Positions 32,424 through 43,425 of a stretch of DNA of 64,000 nt are shown here, piece by piece. The position numbers were made by a program, and so were the translations under genes. A model generated the notes under the pieces. It did no database searches. It saw only the letters and a list, made by a program, of their open reading frames with translations, and was not told the DNA's origin. This DNA is from Arthrobotrys musiformis (Eukaryota > Ascomycota > Orbiliomycetes > Orbiliales > Orbiliaceae): the NCBI GenBank assembly GCA_036971715.1, contig JAVHJL010000002.1:4186501-4250500 (forward strand), written 5' to 3'. The stretch's first letter is position 1. The number at the start of each line of letters is the position of its first letter.

Positions 32424-34977
32424 ATGGCGCACCTCAGACGGAATCTCAATACTCCCCCACCAATGTCGCCCGCGACGACAAATGCCCACAACTTCTATAA
32501 TACTTTTGCTCCTCGAAGAGGTGGCGCAGCAAGTCCTCCCCCATCGATGTATGGACCCTCCGGCACTCATCCGGCCCCCCCGCCGCCGTCGTCGAACATA
32601 CCCCCACCTCGTCCAGCGTCTGCAATGCCAGCACAAACCACCAGTTCTTCGAACTATTATCAGCCCGGGTCGAACTACGTAAACGCCCAATATTACCGCA
32701 GCGACCAATATGTAGGCCCGCAGTCACCGCAATTACAGCCGGGATACGGCAGTATGAACGTTGGCCCAAGCCGAGCCCGAAGCCCGCCGCCTCCTCCACC
32801 TCCAATTGGAATACCTCCAAAGACTGCAGCTGCATTTGGTGCACGTCCGATACAGAGTGCAACATACGCTCCAAATCATCCGAGTTACGGCCGTCCCTCA
32901 CCACCCCCGCTAAATGTTAATAATATCAATAGTTCTTATAATGCAAATGTCGGTTCTGCGATTAGACGCCCCGCGTCTGCGGCTGGTACAACAAATAGAA
33001 TGCCTGGTGCATTTCCGGACGAGAGCGTGCGTGAATCCTCGGATTTACCGCTGAGAAATATGAATATGGGCTTGAACACTCCCATTGTCGGAATTAAAGC
33101 GGCGGCGAGGCAGAGGGATACGGTTTTAGAGCAACCAGAAGACGAGGCCGAGGTGCTAAGAGCGGATAGCTTTTGGGGTGATTTATTTGATAAAAGTGAA
33201 AACCCACCTACCGCGACAGTAACACTATCTCAGTTTTTGAGGGGGCTTGCGGATTATATTGTAAGTGGACTTAAATTGGCGAAACGGCGTTTGGCAGGGT
33301 GGCGGGCTAATAGATGCAATAGATTACAGAATTTGAGCCTAAAAACTCAATAGTTATAACACCACCCAAGATGTTGGGATTTTACGCTAAATTTAGAATT
33401 CCTGGTGGAGAACGCCTGAGCTGGGAGAGTAAGTCGACAAAGTCTCTGTTGACTACTGATATCCTTTGTTCCTATGCTAATTATGTATAATTGTAGATTT
33501 CTTCCTCGGACGGCCTGTAAAAGAGCTTTCTGATGTTTATCAGGCTCTCAATTGCCATCATCATTTAGTCCCACCGAAAGACTCAGCATCAGTCCCCCCT
33601 ACAGTTCCTAGTTTAACACCGCAAGGATTTGAGAGATGGATGACGATCCAGATTCTCGCGGACCCGGATCAGGAGGCAAAACGGTTAATAACAGTACTAA
33701 AACAATGTCCTATTCAAAATCCATTCGAAAAGGATCCTATGTTCAGAAGGTTCCCAAAGACTCTATCCAGAGAGGCATTCCCAAAGTTCGCGGACGGGGA
33801 TACCAGGCGGCTGTGGGATTTATTCGTTCCAGACGAAGAACAGGCGGCTCCTGCACCTAAAACCAGCAACAATCCGCCACCCAACCGAGGGAAAGAACAA
33901 TTGCAAGAGCAGAAAGATCGCGAAAGAGAGCGTGAACAACGAGTTCTGGATGTCCTCCAGGACCGGGATTCCGGCAACCGATCTATAACTCCTAGAGGCG
34001 GGCCTGGTGGATATGGTCCCCCTCCAATTGCGGTGGAAGACGTCGATGTCCCAGAGCGTCTTCGGAGTGATAGATATGAGAGCAAGCCTCCACCACCACT
34101 ACCAAATGACAACGGTATCGAACGCGAGAGGAGCCCTTACTCTCGGACTGTTATACCAAGGAAAGAAGAAGCTTCTCGTCCGGAGTATGACGATGACGAT
34201 TACGACCAGCTGAACCCCTTCCACTACGAGGCTACAAACCTCGCTCCCCAGGTCCCCCCCGGCCCATCCATCCCTCCAAAAACTCGCCCGCTATCTCCAC
34301 CGCTATCCAAGCATAACGACAAGCGAATCTCAGATTTTGATAGGGAAGAGGAAGATCTTTATAAAGTCATGGCTGCTAAGCGCGCTGAAATCGCAGCCAT
34401 TGAGGTACGACTAAAGAAACAAACCAGATCTTCGCCCATACCCCAACAAGAAGAAGATCACGGAGGCTACCACCAAGGCGGCCACGTGCCCATGCCCCCA
34501 CAAAACATCAATATAGCCATGGATACTATGGGATCTCCAGACCCTTCATCAAATTACGCAGTAAATGTTGATTACGACTCGGACGAGGAAGCCGCAATCC
34601 GCAAACGTGCAGAGGAGGATTGGGACCGTGAAGCTCGCGAGCGTGAAAAGTGGGTTGAAGCACGCAGGCGTAAGATCGAAATGGGAGATCATGATTACGA
34701 CCCGGATTTCCAAGCTGCTACACCGATCAGCCACTATTCGTGGAGAGACAGCCATACCTCGCCAGCTCCTGTTGTGGTGAAGAGGGATACCACCCAGAAT
34801 CATAATTCAGGAATGATGGGGAGAAGCCGATTAAGCGGAGGCGGAGAATGGGAGGAGTTCAGAGTTGAAGAGCAGGCTGGGGCAGGTGGACGAAGAGCGA
34901 GCATAGGAATGGGCCATGATAGGTCATTCTCGGGTGGGAGTTCAGGTTGGCCACAGCGAGATCGCTACCCCAAATGA
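32424..34977 (+). CDS. large Pro-rich protein with DUF7514-type domain (807 aa)
   Basis: Three exons: 32424-33260, 33323-33428 and 33497-34977. The introns are 62 and 68 nt with GTAAGT donors, and the phases agree. Residues 1-255 are disordered and rich in Pro, Ser, Asn and Tyr, with poly-Pro runs. The folded domain starts near LRADSFWGDLFDKS, continues across both introns through FEPKNSIVITPPKMLGFYAK and VKELSDVYQALNCHHHLV, and runs to GFERWMTIQILADPDQEAKR, then RFPKTLSREAFP. This order matches a fungal domain annotated as DUF7514. The C-terminal 330 residues are charged and disordered, with R/E-rich helical segments. The disordered flanks suggest a scaffold, perhaps cytoskeletal or signalling, but its function is unknown. 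Confidence 0.85.
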
Positions 34978-36782
34978 TACGATCACAGTGGGATAATGGA
35001 CGAGTGTGATGATGATTCCGGTATACCGATGTCTGGCGAACATAGATGACAGGACTGGCGTTGGTTATCTAGCTATGTTGACGCATTGATCTATTGATGG
35101 ATGGAATGCCTCGACACCTTTTTCTTTTTCTATTTTCTTTTCCCTTTAGAGATATGTTGTCTTTTACTTCTCATTTTCTCCCCCGAATTGTAATTTGGAC
35201 TGCTTATTTTCTTTCGAAATTTCACTTCAATGTATATATTACAATTTTCAATTCGAACAGTGCGCGTTCTTAACTACTTCATCTATGATTATATACTTGA
35301 TACATATTAATATTCCGGTTACAGGACCAGGCTCTGACTGATACGGCGAGTTGTAACTATCCTCAAGAAGCATATGCGATATGTACGTAGGTTTCCCCTT
35401 AGTAAACTTTCATAAGAGATTAGATATTATATGTTATTATTATTGTGTATACTATAATACGATAATACTACGCGGCGTCGCTAATAAATACCTTCGTCAG
35501 AGCCTCAGCCTGCTACAAACTACTGATTTTAAAATCCGTTCTTTTCTTCACTGTTTCCTCTTTTTTCTTCCCCTCCACCCATTTATAGGAAACAGAACAG
35601 TATTAATACGGGAATCAAGAGGGGCTAATATATTTGTGGAGGAGGCCGAGGGGGCTTATAATGAAATATTTTCATCTCTATAAAGTTACATGGCTACGTA
35701 GCTCTGCTTGCTCTTTAATTGTAAATTAGGTATGGCAGACTCCGGATAACCCTGGATAATCTTGCCCCCAGCATGATTAATTGATTGTAATATTCTTCGA
35801 GGTCCGTTTAGAATTATGTAAGGCACCCGAAATACTTAAAAATCCGGATATGCACAGTGAAGCCGAGAGCCTCCCGAATGGAAACGAGTGTCTTTCGTTT
35901 CTTATTTACGTGAATGAATCGTTATCGTTTTCCTTGCGCTATGTCAGACTCAAACTAGATACCACTGCCACCTCTTAAGAGGGCTTCCGTTGTGCATTGT
36001 ATATCTGCCTATCCATTCTTCTTTCGGTTTGTGGCGTCTATTCTTTTTCATTTTTTCCGCGGAGAGAATTCGAAAGGGCTCCGGTCATACGACGGCCGTT
36101 TGAAACGCTTGGACTATTCGAGCATGTCGCAATATAACGTGTGCTAGAAATTTGTAAAGTTTATATCAAATCCTTCTTGGTTCGATTCCAGGGTATTAGG
36201 CCCCCTCGAGAGTCCAAGTCTAGCCTCTAAGGACAGATATAACCTCGAGACGAGTCTACCGATAGTTGGTAAACCCGTTTTAAATACGCCCCCGCATGCA
36301 TGTTGATCCTATATCAATGCTGGCCTGCAACACAGCCATTCATCATCTGATGTTGCAGATTCTCTTATTTGTGTCCAACTGGGACTTCTCTCGTCTTTTG
36401 ATCCGTAATGTTTCGACGGTATATCTATGTTTTGTGCGACATACCCAGCGCTCTAGCTAGACATAACTGGCTTCTTCCGCAGATTACTGAATCTATAGCT
36501 CCATTAATTTACGGGACTTTTCACACTGAAAATTCATTTTTTTTTTTTTTCTTCATATGATCATGCTAGTTTAAACTATTCTGAATCGTATAAATAGCCT
36601 ATTGAATCCTAATTCTCAACCCATCATCATGATATCCAGTCGCATCCAGCGGAAAAGCATTTCCAAGCAGGTCTTAGCTTAGCTTAATAACAATACCACC
36701 GGGTGATACAAACGGGTTTTCTATTTTACGATATACTTCACATTCTATTTTTTATGGTTTTATTTTCTTTTACCCCAGAAAG
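34978..36782. other. intergenic region of about 1.8 kb
   Basis: AT-rich 3' flank (35100-35320), then mixed sequence with no supported frame. A B-box-like GGTTCGATTCC at about 36179 has no A box and no matching acceptor stem, so it is not a tRNA gene. The last 250 nt contain poly-T and a TATA box for the next gene. Confidence 0.45.
36589..36597 (+). promoter_or_regulatory. TATA box of the DUF7029-like gene
   Basis: TATAAATAG lies 194 nt upstream of the ATG at 36783 and is followed by a pyrimidine-rich leader. This is a good candidate core promoter. Confidence 0.4.
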
Positions 36783-39000
36783 ATGGTTTCCGGAAGCCTT
36801 TTCCTATTTGCGCTATCGTCCTCTTTAGGGCTTGGGGTTTATGCGGACCCGATGATAAACCTCGGCAACGTACCGATTGTTCAATCGGTACAGGCTCAGA
36901 GAAGGGCCCAGAGAGAGGTTCGCGGAGGTGTGAAGCTTTTACCAGTCCGCGAGGTAGACTTGTTCCCTCACCTGAGAAAGAGAGATAACGATCTATCGGT
37001 CCTCCATCTACGGGACTCCCTTACTTATCACTATGGCGGTATTATTGGTAAGCTCCACTTATTGTAGTCCCTTTGGTTTAGTATAATTTCGAAGCAGAGT
37101 AGGTGTTAATGATCACGGCTACGGCATTACAGAAGGTCAAAGGACGCACATTGCCAATGTGACGGTGAAAAAGCCAGACCCCGACCACCCGTTGATATTA
37201 CTCGAGGATATCGACACACTCACAAAGAGTATTACATGTTCGGGCGATAAAATGAAATTGGAGTTCAAAGACGAAAATGCAATGAATTATGCCATTAAGC
37301 AATGGGACTGGGTCAACGAGAAGACCCCTGATTACTTCTATTTAATAACTTTCCACCAGCACGAGGGGTGCGGGCAGGATGATGACAGAACATCATACAG
37401 GGTCTCTGCAGTTTCTTATGACAAATCAACTTTGGTTACAACTTTAACAAGGGAAAGAGCTTCTTGGGATGAGACTGCCCAGAAGTTCCAGCTCGAACTT
37501 TCAACTCTCGAAGTACCACCGAAGGATATTGAAAAACGCGAATCAAATATACAAAAGAGAAGCCTTGGTACTCTCGGTCTTGCCGCGGTGGCATGCGAGA
37601 TTCCTCCATTAGCGGCCCTGCTTTCATCCGAATGTGAGCCCTACAAAAATACACCGACTCTGAGCGAGGTATTCAGGACTGTCGAAAAGGACGCTCTGGG
37701 TGCATTTCGTAAGAAATTTGCAGAACAAGTTTCTGCCGGGTCGGGTAACTTTGATTCAACAGTACCTGCCCCATGGACTTTCAACTGGGGCGACGAGAAA
37801 GATGACACCACGATAGCTCACTTCCTAGGTGCTTACGGATCTATAGAAGCTGAAGTCAAGACCGCTTGTGTTGGCTGCTACGTTAAGTCCAACCCGACTG
37901 TTAATCTGAAAGTCATCCGTAATGGAGACAAGGCGGATATAGACTTCGTGATCAAGCCAAATCTCCAAACCAAGGTTGACATCGGAATCCAGGGCTTCCT
38001 AGAATATAGCGGAGACTTCAACGGCATTGCTTCGGCAATCAACGCTGATCTAGAGAGCATAGGTGTTGGAGAGCTTGTCGCCTTTATGCCGGATATTTCT
38101 AGCGGACCTGGGGTTGAGCTGAAAAGCAGAGTGGAGGCAGATTTTGACTTTGGCTTCCTTCTCGACACCAAGGAAGGCAGTATCGGACTCCACATCGGCG
38201 ACGAAGTCACTGTATCAGCTACTGGATGGGATACAACCGTTTTAAAGCCCCTTGGTGATGTCCGCAAGCTAGATGGCACTGCGGAAATAAACCCCTACAT
38301 CCGGCTTGGCTATGGCGCTGGAATCGAGATTGGGGGTGGTACACTCAAATATGGAGCCTTTGTTGGATGGGAGGCCAAACAAAGTTGGAAACAGGTTCGT
38401 GGGAAGAATGTTGAAGAAGGCTGCGGCGACAAGGTTGGATTTGCCTTTTCGCATACCATCGCAGTCAACGTCATATATAAAGTGGTTATCGACCCTATCT
38501 CGAAGTTTGTGCTCGACAAGATCGTGAGCCTTTCTCCTTTCAAAATTCCTGAACTTAGTGGGAATATCAAGGAAATCTGGAATCCAGAGCCAAATTCGAC
38601 CTGTCTATCACTTAGTACCAAACAATTGAATATCCCAGCCCGGCCAGATGTTCAAGCTATAACCAACGAAATCAAGCGACAGGTGGTCAGCGCACGCAAA
38701 GGAACCTCCCTGACGATCCGTGGCGCAGATGGCAAGAACATAAAATATAGACTGGAGGAGTTCACTTGCAAAGATGGTGTGAGCCACCTTCTACCATTTA
38801 ACCAAGCAACCGGCGGGGCGCTATTTGCCTGGTGTGACGGAAGGGAGGAATTGGACTCTTTTGAGCGGGGAATGGAATGCCCTCCCCGCAGTTACCCCTG
38901 TAGCAAGTTAAAGGCAGCAGACAGAAAGGAGGAGCCTGCTAATCAATATGAGCACCTTAGACCTAAGGGACCAAACGATCTGCCTGTTGGATTCTCCTGA
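36783..39000 (+). CDS. secreted DUF7029/DUF7223-like protein (720 aa)
   Basis: Two exons, 36783-37047 and 37103-39000, flank a 55-nt GTAAGC-GTAG intron; splicing gives YGGIIGVNDHGYGITEG. The signal peptide is MVSGSLFLFALSSSLGLGVYA. Residues about 115-225 match the N-terminal domain of fungal DUF7029 proteins: CSGDKMKLEF, then YFYLITFHQHEGCG and SYRVSAVSYD. Dibasic sites (LRKRDN, IEKRES, IQKRSLG) could be Kex2 cut sites. The large second half (CVGCYVKSNPTVNLKV onward) is beta-rich with several Gly-rich stretches and resembles the associated DUF7223 region. A Cys-containing tail (CKDGVSHLLPF, then ECPPRSYPC) ends the protein. There is no membrane anchor. It is probably extracellular; its function is unknown. 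Confidence 0.83.
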
Positions 39001-40328
39001 ACGTGCTTTGGGGAGTAAAACTACGGATGGAGAGAAGATGGCTCGTCAGTTGGGGACACGTATTGATATCTCGTTATTTTTCCATTGTAAGAACATAGTT
39101 AGCTTATATAAAAGTCTCTACAAGAACTATCCCGATATCAACTGTGGCTTTGTTTTTAACTTCGCGAGATATTGATCTGAAGACGTGTCACCTGATAGCC
39201 AAGTAAATAATAGAATAAGGTATATATCATCGTCAAGGGGAATCGTAGCTTCAAATTAATTAGTATGCATTTCCAAGATATCCGGTTCCCACAAATAGCT
39301 AGGTTTAGATCCACGATTCATTGGTCGCTGCTGCTATATTAAATACGGTCTCGAGGCCAGTGAAGAAAATATCGAGCCGAGATATGGAATTGGGCAACCA
39401 CTTCGACACAAAACGTCTTAGCCTCAGACGGTGTTTAGATTTCTACCTAGGCAAAATTTAAAAGGGAAGAACGTCATTCAAGGTGTAGTCTGGGGTTCAA
39501 GATGAAGATAATTTGACGGGGGGGCTCGGTGACTTTTTAAAAACGATTGTCACCATACTGGACCTGGCGCTTTTTCTATGACGAAAAACCCGTCTCAAGA
39601 CGTGCGTCCTCAGTTGAAAGCGAAGCTGCTGTGCACTTGGCGAATGGCCGCTGTGAGCTGCGGGCAGGGGCTAGTGTGTTATATCGTTGTTTGAGTTTAG
39701 GGAATCTTTAAATTCTAACCTTCCTAAAACAGGTTAAACATATACTAAATACGGGTTAGTTCAATCGGGAAACTGCATCTGAAGACCCCCTCGTTTGGGG
39801 ACTCGAAGGGCAGTATTTTGTGTAACTTACTCCTACAAAACGTCTTGGTTCGGGGTTTAATAAAAAAGAAAAGCGGTTTGGCAACTGCAATTGGTCGATT
39901 GAGCGCCAGGCTCGGAAAGCCATACGATTTCGGTAGATACTTTTTTTATAGTCCGCGTATTTATGGGATTCCAGAAGGAAGTTTTAATCCAGGTGAAATA
40001 TAATATAAGTAAAGTGGCGTGTATCCGGCATCAGATCCACCCACTTCTTTTCTGTCGCACGGATAATAGATTTTTATTTCGTCGACGCATTTTCGATTCC
40101 TTTTGCCGCTTTAACTGGAAGCTGGTCTTTCTTTTCTCAATTCGTTCAACGTTCTTGCATTGTCACTCGTTTCTTCGTTTATTTTACCGTCATTCTTTTA
40201 CAAGTTAATCGTATCCTAGAGAATCCGTTTAAGATCGAGCCGGTCTCGTCGTGCAGAATCTTAGGAATACTCATTGCAAGCTAAATTCAAGTATCCACTA
40301 CAAGCTTCCCGAAAGCTACACCGCTAGG
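39001..40328. other. intergenic region
   Basis: About 1.3 kb with no supported gene. The last 250 nt before the metalloprotease are T/C-rich, as expected for a fungal promoter and leader. Confidence 0.5.
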
Positions 40329-41183
40329 ATGTGTGGAGAATACGGCGACGGAAAGAAGCCCAACTGCAGTGGCTCAAACATATGCAAGAGACAATACGGC
40401 AGCCAAGCATGGCCCAATGGGTTCGCATTTCGATACCAGGTCAATGGCGTTCTCCCAGGGTCCGATCAAGCTACCATGGAGGCAGCTTTCGAGCGGGCCT
40501 GGTCGAAGTGGGCTCGACTATGTCCTTATACCTTCCAAAAAGCCAACGGAAACGCCAATGTTACCATCTCAGTCGTCGGTGCCAACGATCAGTTCTTCTT
40601 ACAAAACCCGCAGACGCAAGCCTACGCCAACATCGGGCCTTCAGGCGGCGAACAAAGCTATGTTAGATTCAAAGGCCCTGCGTTCGGTCAATGGACACCT
40701 TCTGCGATTCATACCCTCTTTTTGCATGAATTCGGGCACGTTCTCGGCCTCAGCCATGCCAACGATCCGAACTCGATCATGTCTCCTTTCATCAGTAACA
40801 TGTTCTCCGAACGAGATCTCACAAACGACGATGTTGTGAGGATGCAGGGCGTCCTCAGCTCCAGTGGGATAAGCTCGCCGAACAATGGACAGCTACAAAA
40901 TAACAATAACAACGTCCCCCAGAATAATGGACAAAACTACCAACAGCAACCGAATCAGAATTACTATTATAACTACCCGACTCAGAACCAGAACCAGAAC
41001 TATTACTACAATTACCCAGCCCAGAGCCAAAACCAAAACTACTATTACTACAACTATCCGAACCAAGGGTATGGATACTACAAGAGATCTGTATCTACGG
41101 GCCAAAATTCGTCGGCGGGTGGGGAAAAGCCCAAAAGTCGCTGGAAGCGACATCAAGAGATGCAACAGTACAAAAAGGCATAG
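40329..41183 (+). CDS. matrixin-type metalloprotease with Q/N/Y-rich tail (284 aa)
   Basis: Single exon; the first ATG in frame is at 40329. The catalytic domain (residues about 25-178) has the zinc motif HEFGHVLGLSH (His133, Glu134, His137, His143) followed by the Met-turn SIMSP (Met151), which identifies an M10A/matrixin-like metzincin. The AFERAWSKWA helix and the YVRFKGPAFG region fit the fold. A prodomain with a cysteine switch is not evident, although Cys13 and Cys19 lie near the N-terminus. No signal peptide is visible, so export would need an unseen upstream exon or an unconventional route. Residues about 184-262 are a low-complexity tail of Asn, Gln and Tyr (QNQNYYYNYP repeated three times), followed by a basic end. 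Activity is likely; substrates are unknown. Confidence 0.87.
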   Translation: MCGEYGDGKKPNCSGSNICKRQYGSQAWPNGFAFRYQVNGVLPGSDQATMEAAFERAWSKWARLCPYTFQKANGNANVTISVVGANDQFFLQNPQTQAYANIGPSGGEQSYVRFKGPAFGQWTPSAIHTLFLHEFGHVLGLSHANDPNSIMSPFISNMFSERDLTNDDVVRMQGVLSSSGISSPNNGQLQNNNNNVPQNNGQNYQQQPNQNYYYNYPTQNQNQNYYYNYPAQSQNQNYYYYNYPNQGYGYYKRSVSTGQNSSAGGEKPKSRWKRHQEMQQYKKA

Positions 41184-42181
41184 TCGGTATCGCATAGGCC
41201 ATTATGTGGATACAAAACTATGGCATGATGTAGTATTGCAATATATATACTTGTTTGGTATCTTTTCATTTCAAATACATGTATCATAGGTTCTCCTTTC
41301 CCGAGCGCAAGACCGCCAATTCAATATTGAACAAGCAATTGTAATACCCCCATGATACTCGTATCGATATTTGTATATTGAAATATATAATCGACGTGGT
41401 ATACATGTTCCACCTCGATCTAAGATCTATTATTTATATTTATATGTATACTTAATTATATATATAGCATTGAACTTATCTATAACAAAGAATAGGGTTT
41501 AACCTTCTTTAGCGTGTCTCGTATATATCACAGTTTAGTTTAGATCTTGTGATTGAATGTCAAAATGCCTTTCTGGGATATCGAATGGTCTTTATTTTTT
41601 TATTTTATTTTTTTTATGAATATGGGTTTACGCAAGCACCGAGTAGCTAATTTTTGGGGGTACGTAACCATCCCGTACTTGATAAGTTTTAGTTTTTCGT
41701 ACTCGTGCTTCGAATCTGGCGGGTTAGCATGAGGTTTGTGGGATATTTATATTTGAAGTTGCATTTGGCTGTGGGGAATTGTGGCAGGGCAATTTTTAGT
41801 TCGGAAGGCGCCTCCCTGCCAAATTATCTCGGCTCTCATGCGGCACCCCTTTCTTGCGTACACCCATCCAACATTAGCATCAACCTTCCGACCTTTAAAT
41901 TTCTCCATCGCTACATCAATCGACCTATTCACGCGGATCTCACCGGGAATATTCTCACGGTCGCTTCTGAACAGTCTCCAATCGTTACTTGTATCTTGTA
42001 TCGCGACTATTCGTTGTCTGTCGTCAGCTGGACTGTCGCGGCTCGGCTCTAGGCACTAAGTAAGCCCCGGCCTCCCGAGATACCCACCAGCTGGATAAAT
42101 CGTGAACACTAACAAGCTTACTACCAGCTCTTGGACCTTGCTATCTATCTCCCTATCGCATATATCTCAATCTGTCAAAAA
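41184..42181. other. intergenic region
   Basis: About 1 kb. The first part is strongly AT-rich 3' flank (41380-41480). The second part is promoter and leader of the small secreted protein. Short frames on the + strand show no family features. Confidence 0.5.
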
Positions 42182-42870
42182 ATGCATATCTCCAACGTTG
42201 TGGCCTTTGGGGCCTCCCTCCTACCCCTCCTCGCCTCCGCGGCGACTCTCACAGCCCCAGCTCCAATGGCTGGAGCTACAGAAATTCCCGATTTCGCAAA
42301 CCCTTACCACCGACCTTCCTTCGATGAGCATCTCTTCCCACCACCTGGAGTAGTCATCGACCAATCCGAGAAGGCTCTCAAGAAACGTCAAAAGGGGGCT
42401 GCAAACTTCATCGTCCACATGTGTCGAGACACAACTCAATCCAGTTGCGATGCCGTCTGGGTCTCTGCCGCCCAATACTGCTACGATAATGAACATTGGT
42501 TCGGCTGGAGCGGTGACCCGGGTACCTTCCTTAGCGCCAAGATCGAGGGTACAATGTGCTGTGCTTTCTTTGCCGACAAGACTTGCAACAAAGCCGGTGG
42601 GCACGTTGGATGGTTGGCCCAGATTTGTGAGAGTGATTCTGGGGATGGGCTTCTTATCAAGGGCGGAACGGCGTATTCTTGGATGTGCAATATTCCTTAC
42701 GGCAGTGCTAATGTCAAGATGGACTCATCGCCTGCGGATGTCAGCGCGGTTCCTGGAGCCGGCAACACCGGTGCTCCAGTTGCTACTCAGGTACGACAGA
42801 CGCCTATAACCCATAATCAAAGGGATATCTTTGTTAATGCTAACAAATTTGATTGTAGTACGCGCCGTAA
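42182..42870 (+). CDS. small secreted 8-Cys protein with Kex2-type propeptide (206 aa)
   Basis: Exon 1 is 42182-42790; exon 2 is only 42859-42870 and encodes Tyr-Ala-Pro and the stop, after a 68-nt GTACGA-GTAG intron. The signal peptide is about residues 1-20 (VVAFGASLLPLLASA). A Pro-rich propeptide ends at the dibasic site KKR (67-69). The mature part of about 137 residues has eight cysteines (81, 89, 100, 126, 127, 135, 149, 169), enough for four disulfides, and includes HWFGWSGDPGTF and GGHVGWLAQIC. The tail is Ala/Pro/Gly-rich. This is the layout of many fungal effector-like or host-interaction proteins. No named family is recognised. If the intron were retained, the frame would run on into unrelated sequence. 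Confidence 0.8.
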
Positions 42871-43425
42871 ATGGTTTCTTCGCGAGGGTCCAGGGTGTGG
42901 CGTGGAGTGTATCTTAATGACCGACATCTGCCATATATCTACTATTTTCTTGCTTCTTCAGCACGGGTTTCAGGTCTTGGGATTTTGCATAATATGGATC
43001 GTGTATTTGTACGGAACGGTTAAAACTGAGCGGCTTCTATGTTCTTGCAAAACCCTGATTTCTATTCTACATCATCTATGTCCAGTGTGAACGTCCACAC
43101 GCCAGCGGGTAATTTCCCACCGGCCTTGTGTGGAGCCCCCATCTAGTGCAACCAGCCGCCTGCATTCGAACGTCATCAAGCATGAATGGGTCACGATGCG
43201 ACAATAAATACGCCCCTCGCATTGCTCCCATCCCACTAAACCACTTCTCCAACGTCGTCGTCGCATGGCATACACATTTTCCTTGTACCACCATGAAACT
43301 CTAGTGATCGTTGCCATTTCAAGTTATTTCCAAACCCGTCAACGTTTTTCAGCTGTCCGACAGGATCGCCTTCATGCTTCACGAGTTCTACCACGTTGGG
43401 CTTGGCATAGAACAACACGAAACCC
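42871..43425. other. intergenic region
   Basis: About 550 nt between two + strand genes. It contains the 3' flank of the small secreted protein and the promoter of the next gene. No supported coding sequence. Confidence 0.5.

Noticed and set aside
36150..36215. tRNA-like B box GGTTCGATTCC
   Set aside because: A T-arm can be drawn, but there is no A box and no sequence pairing with the expected 3' acceptor strand.
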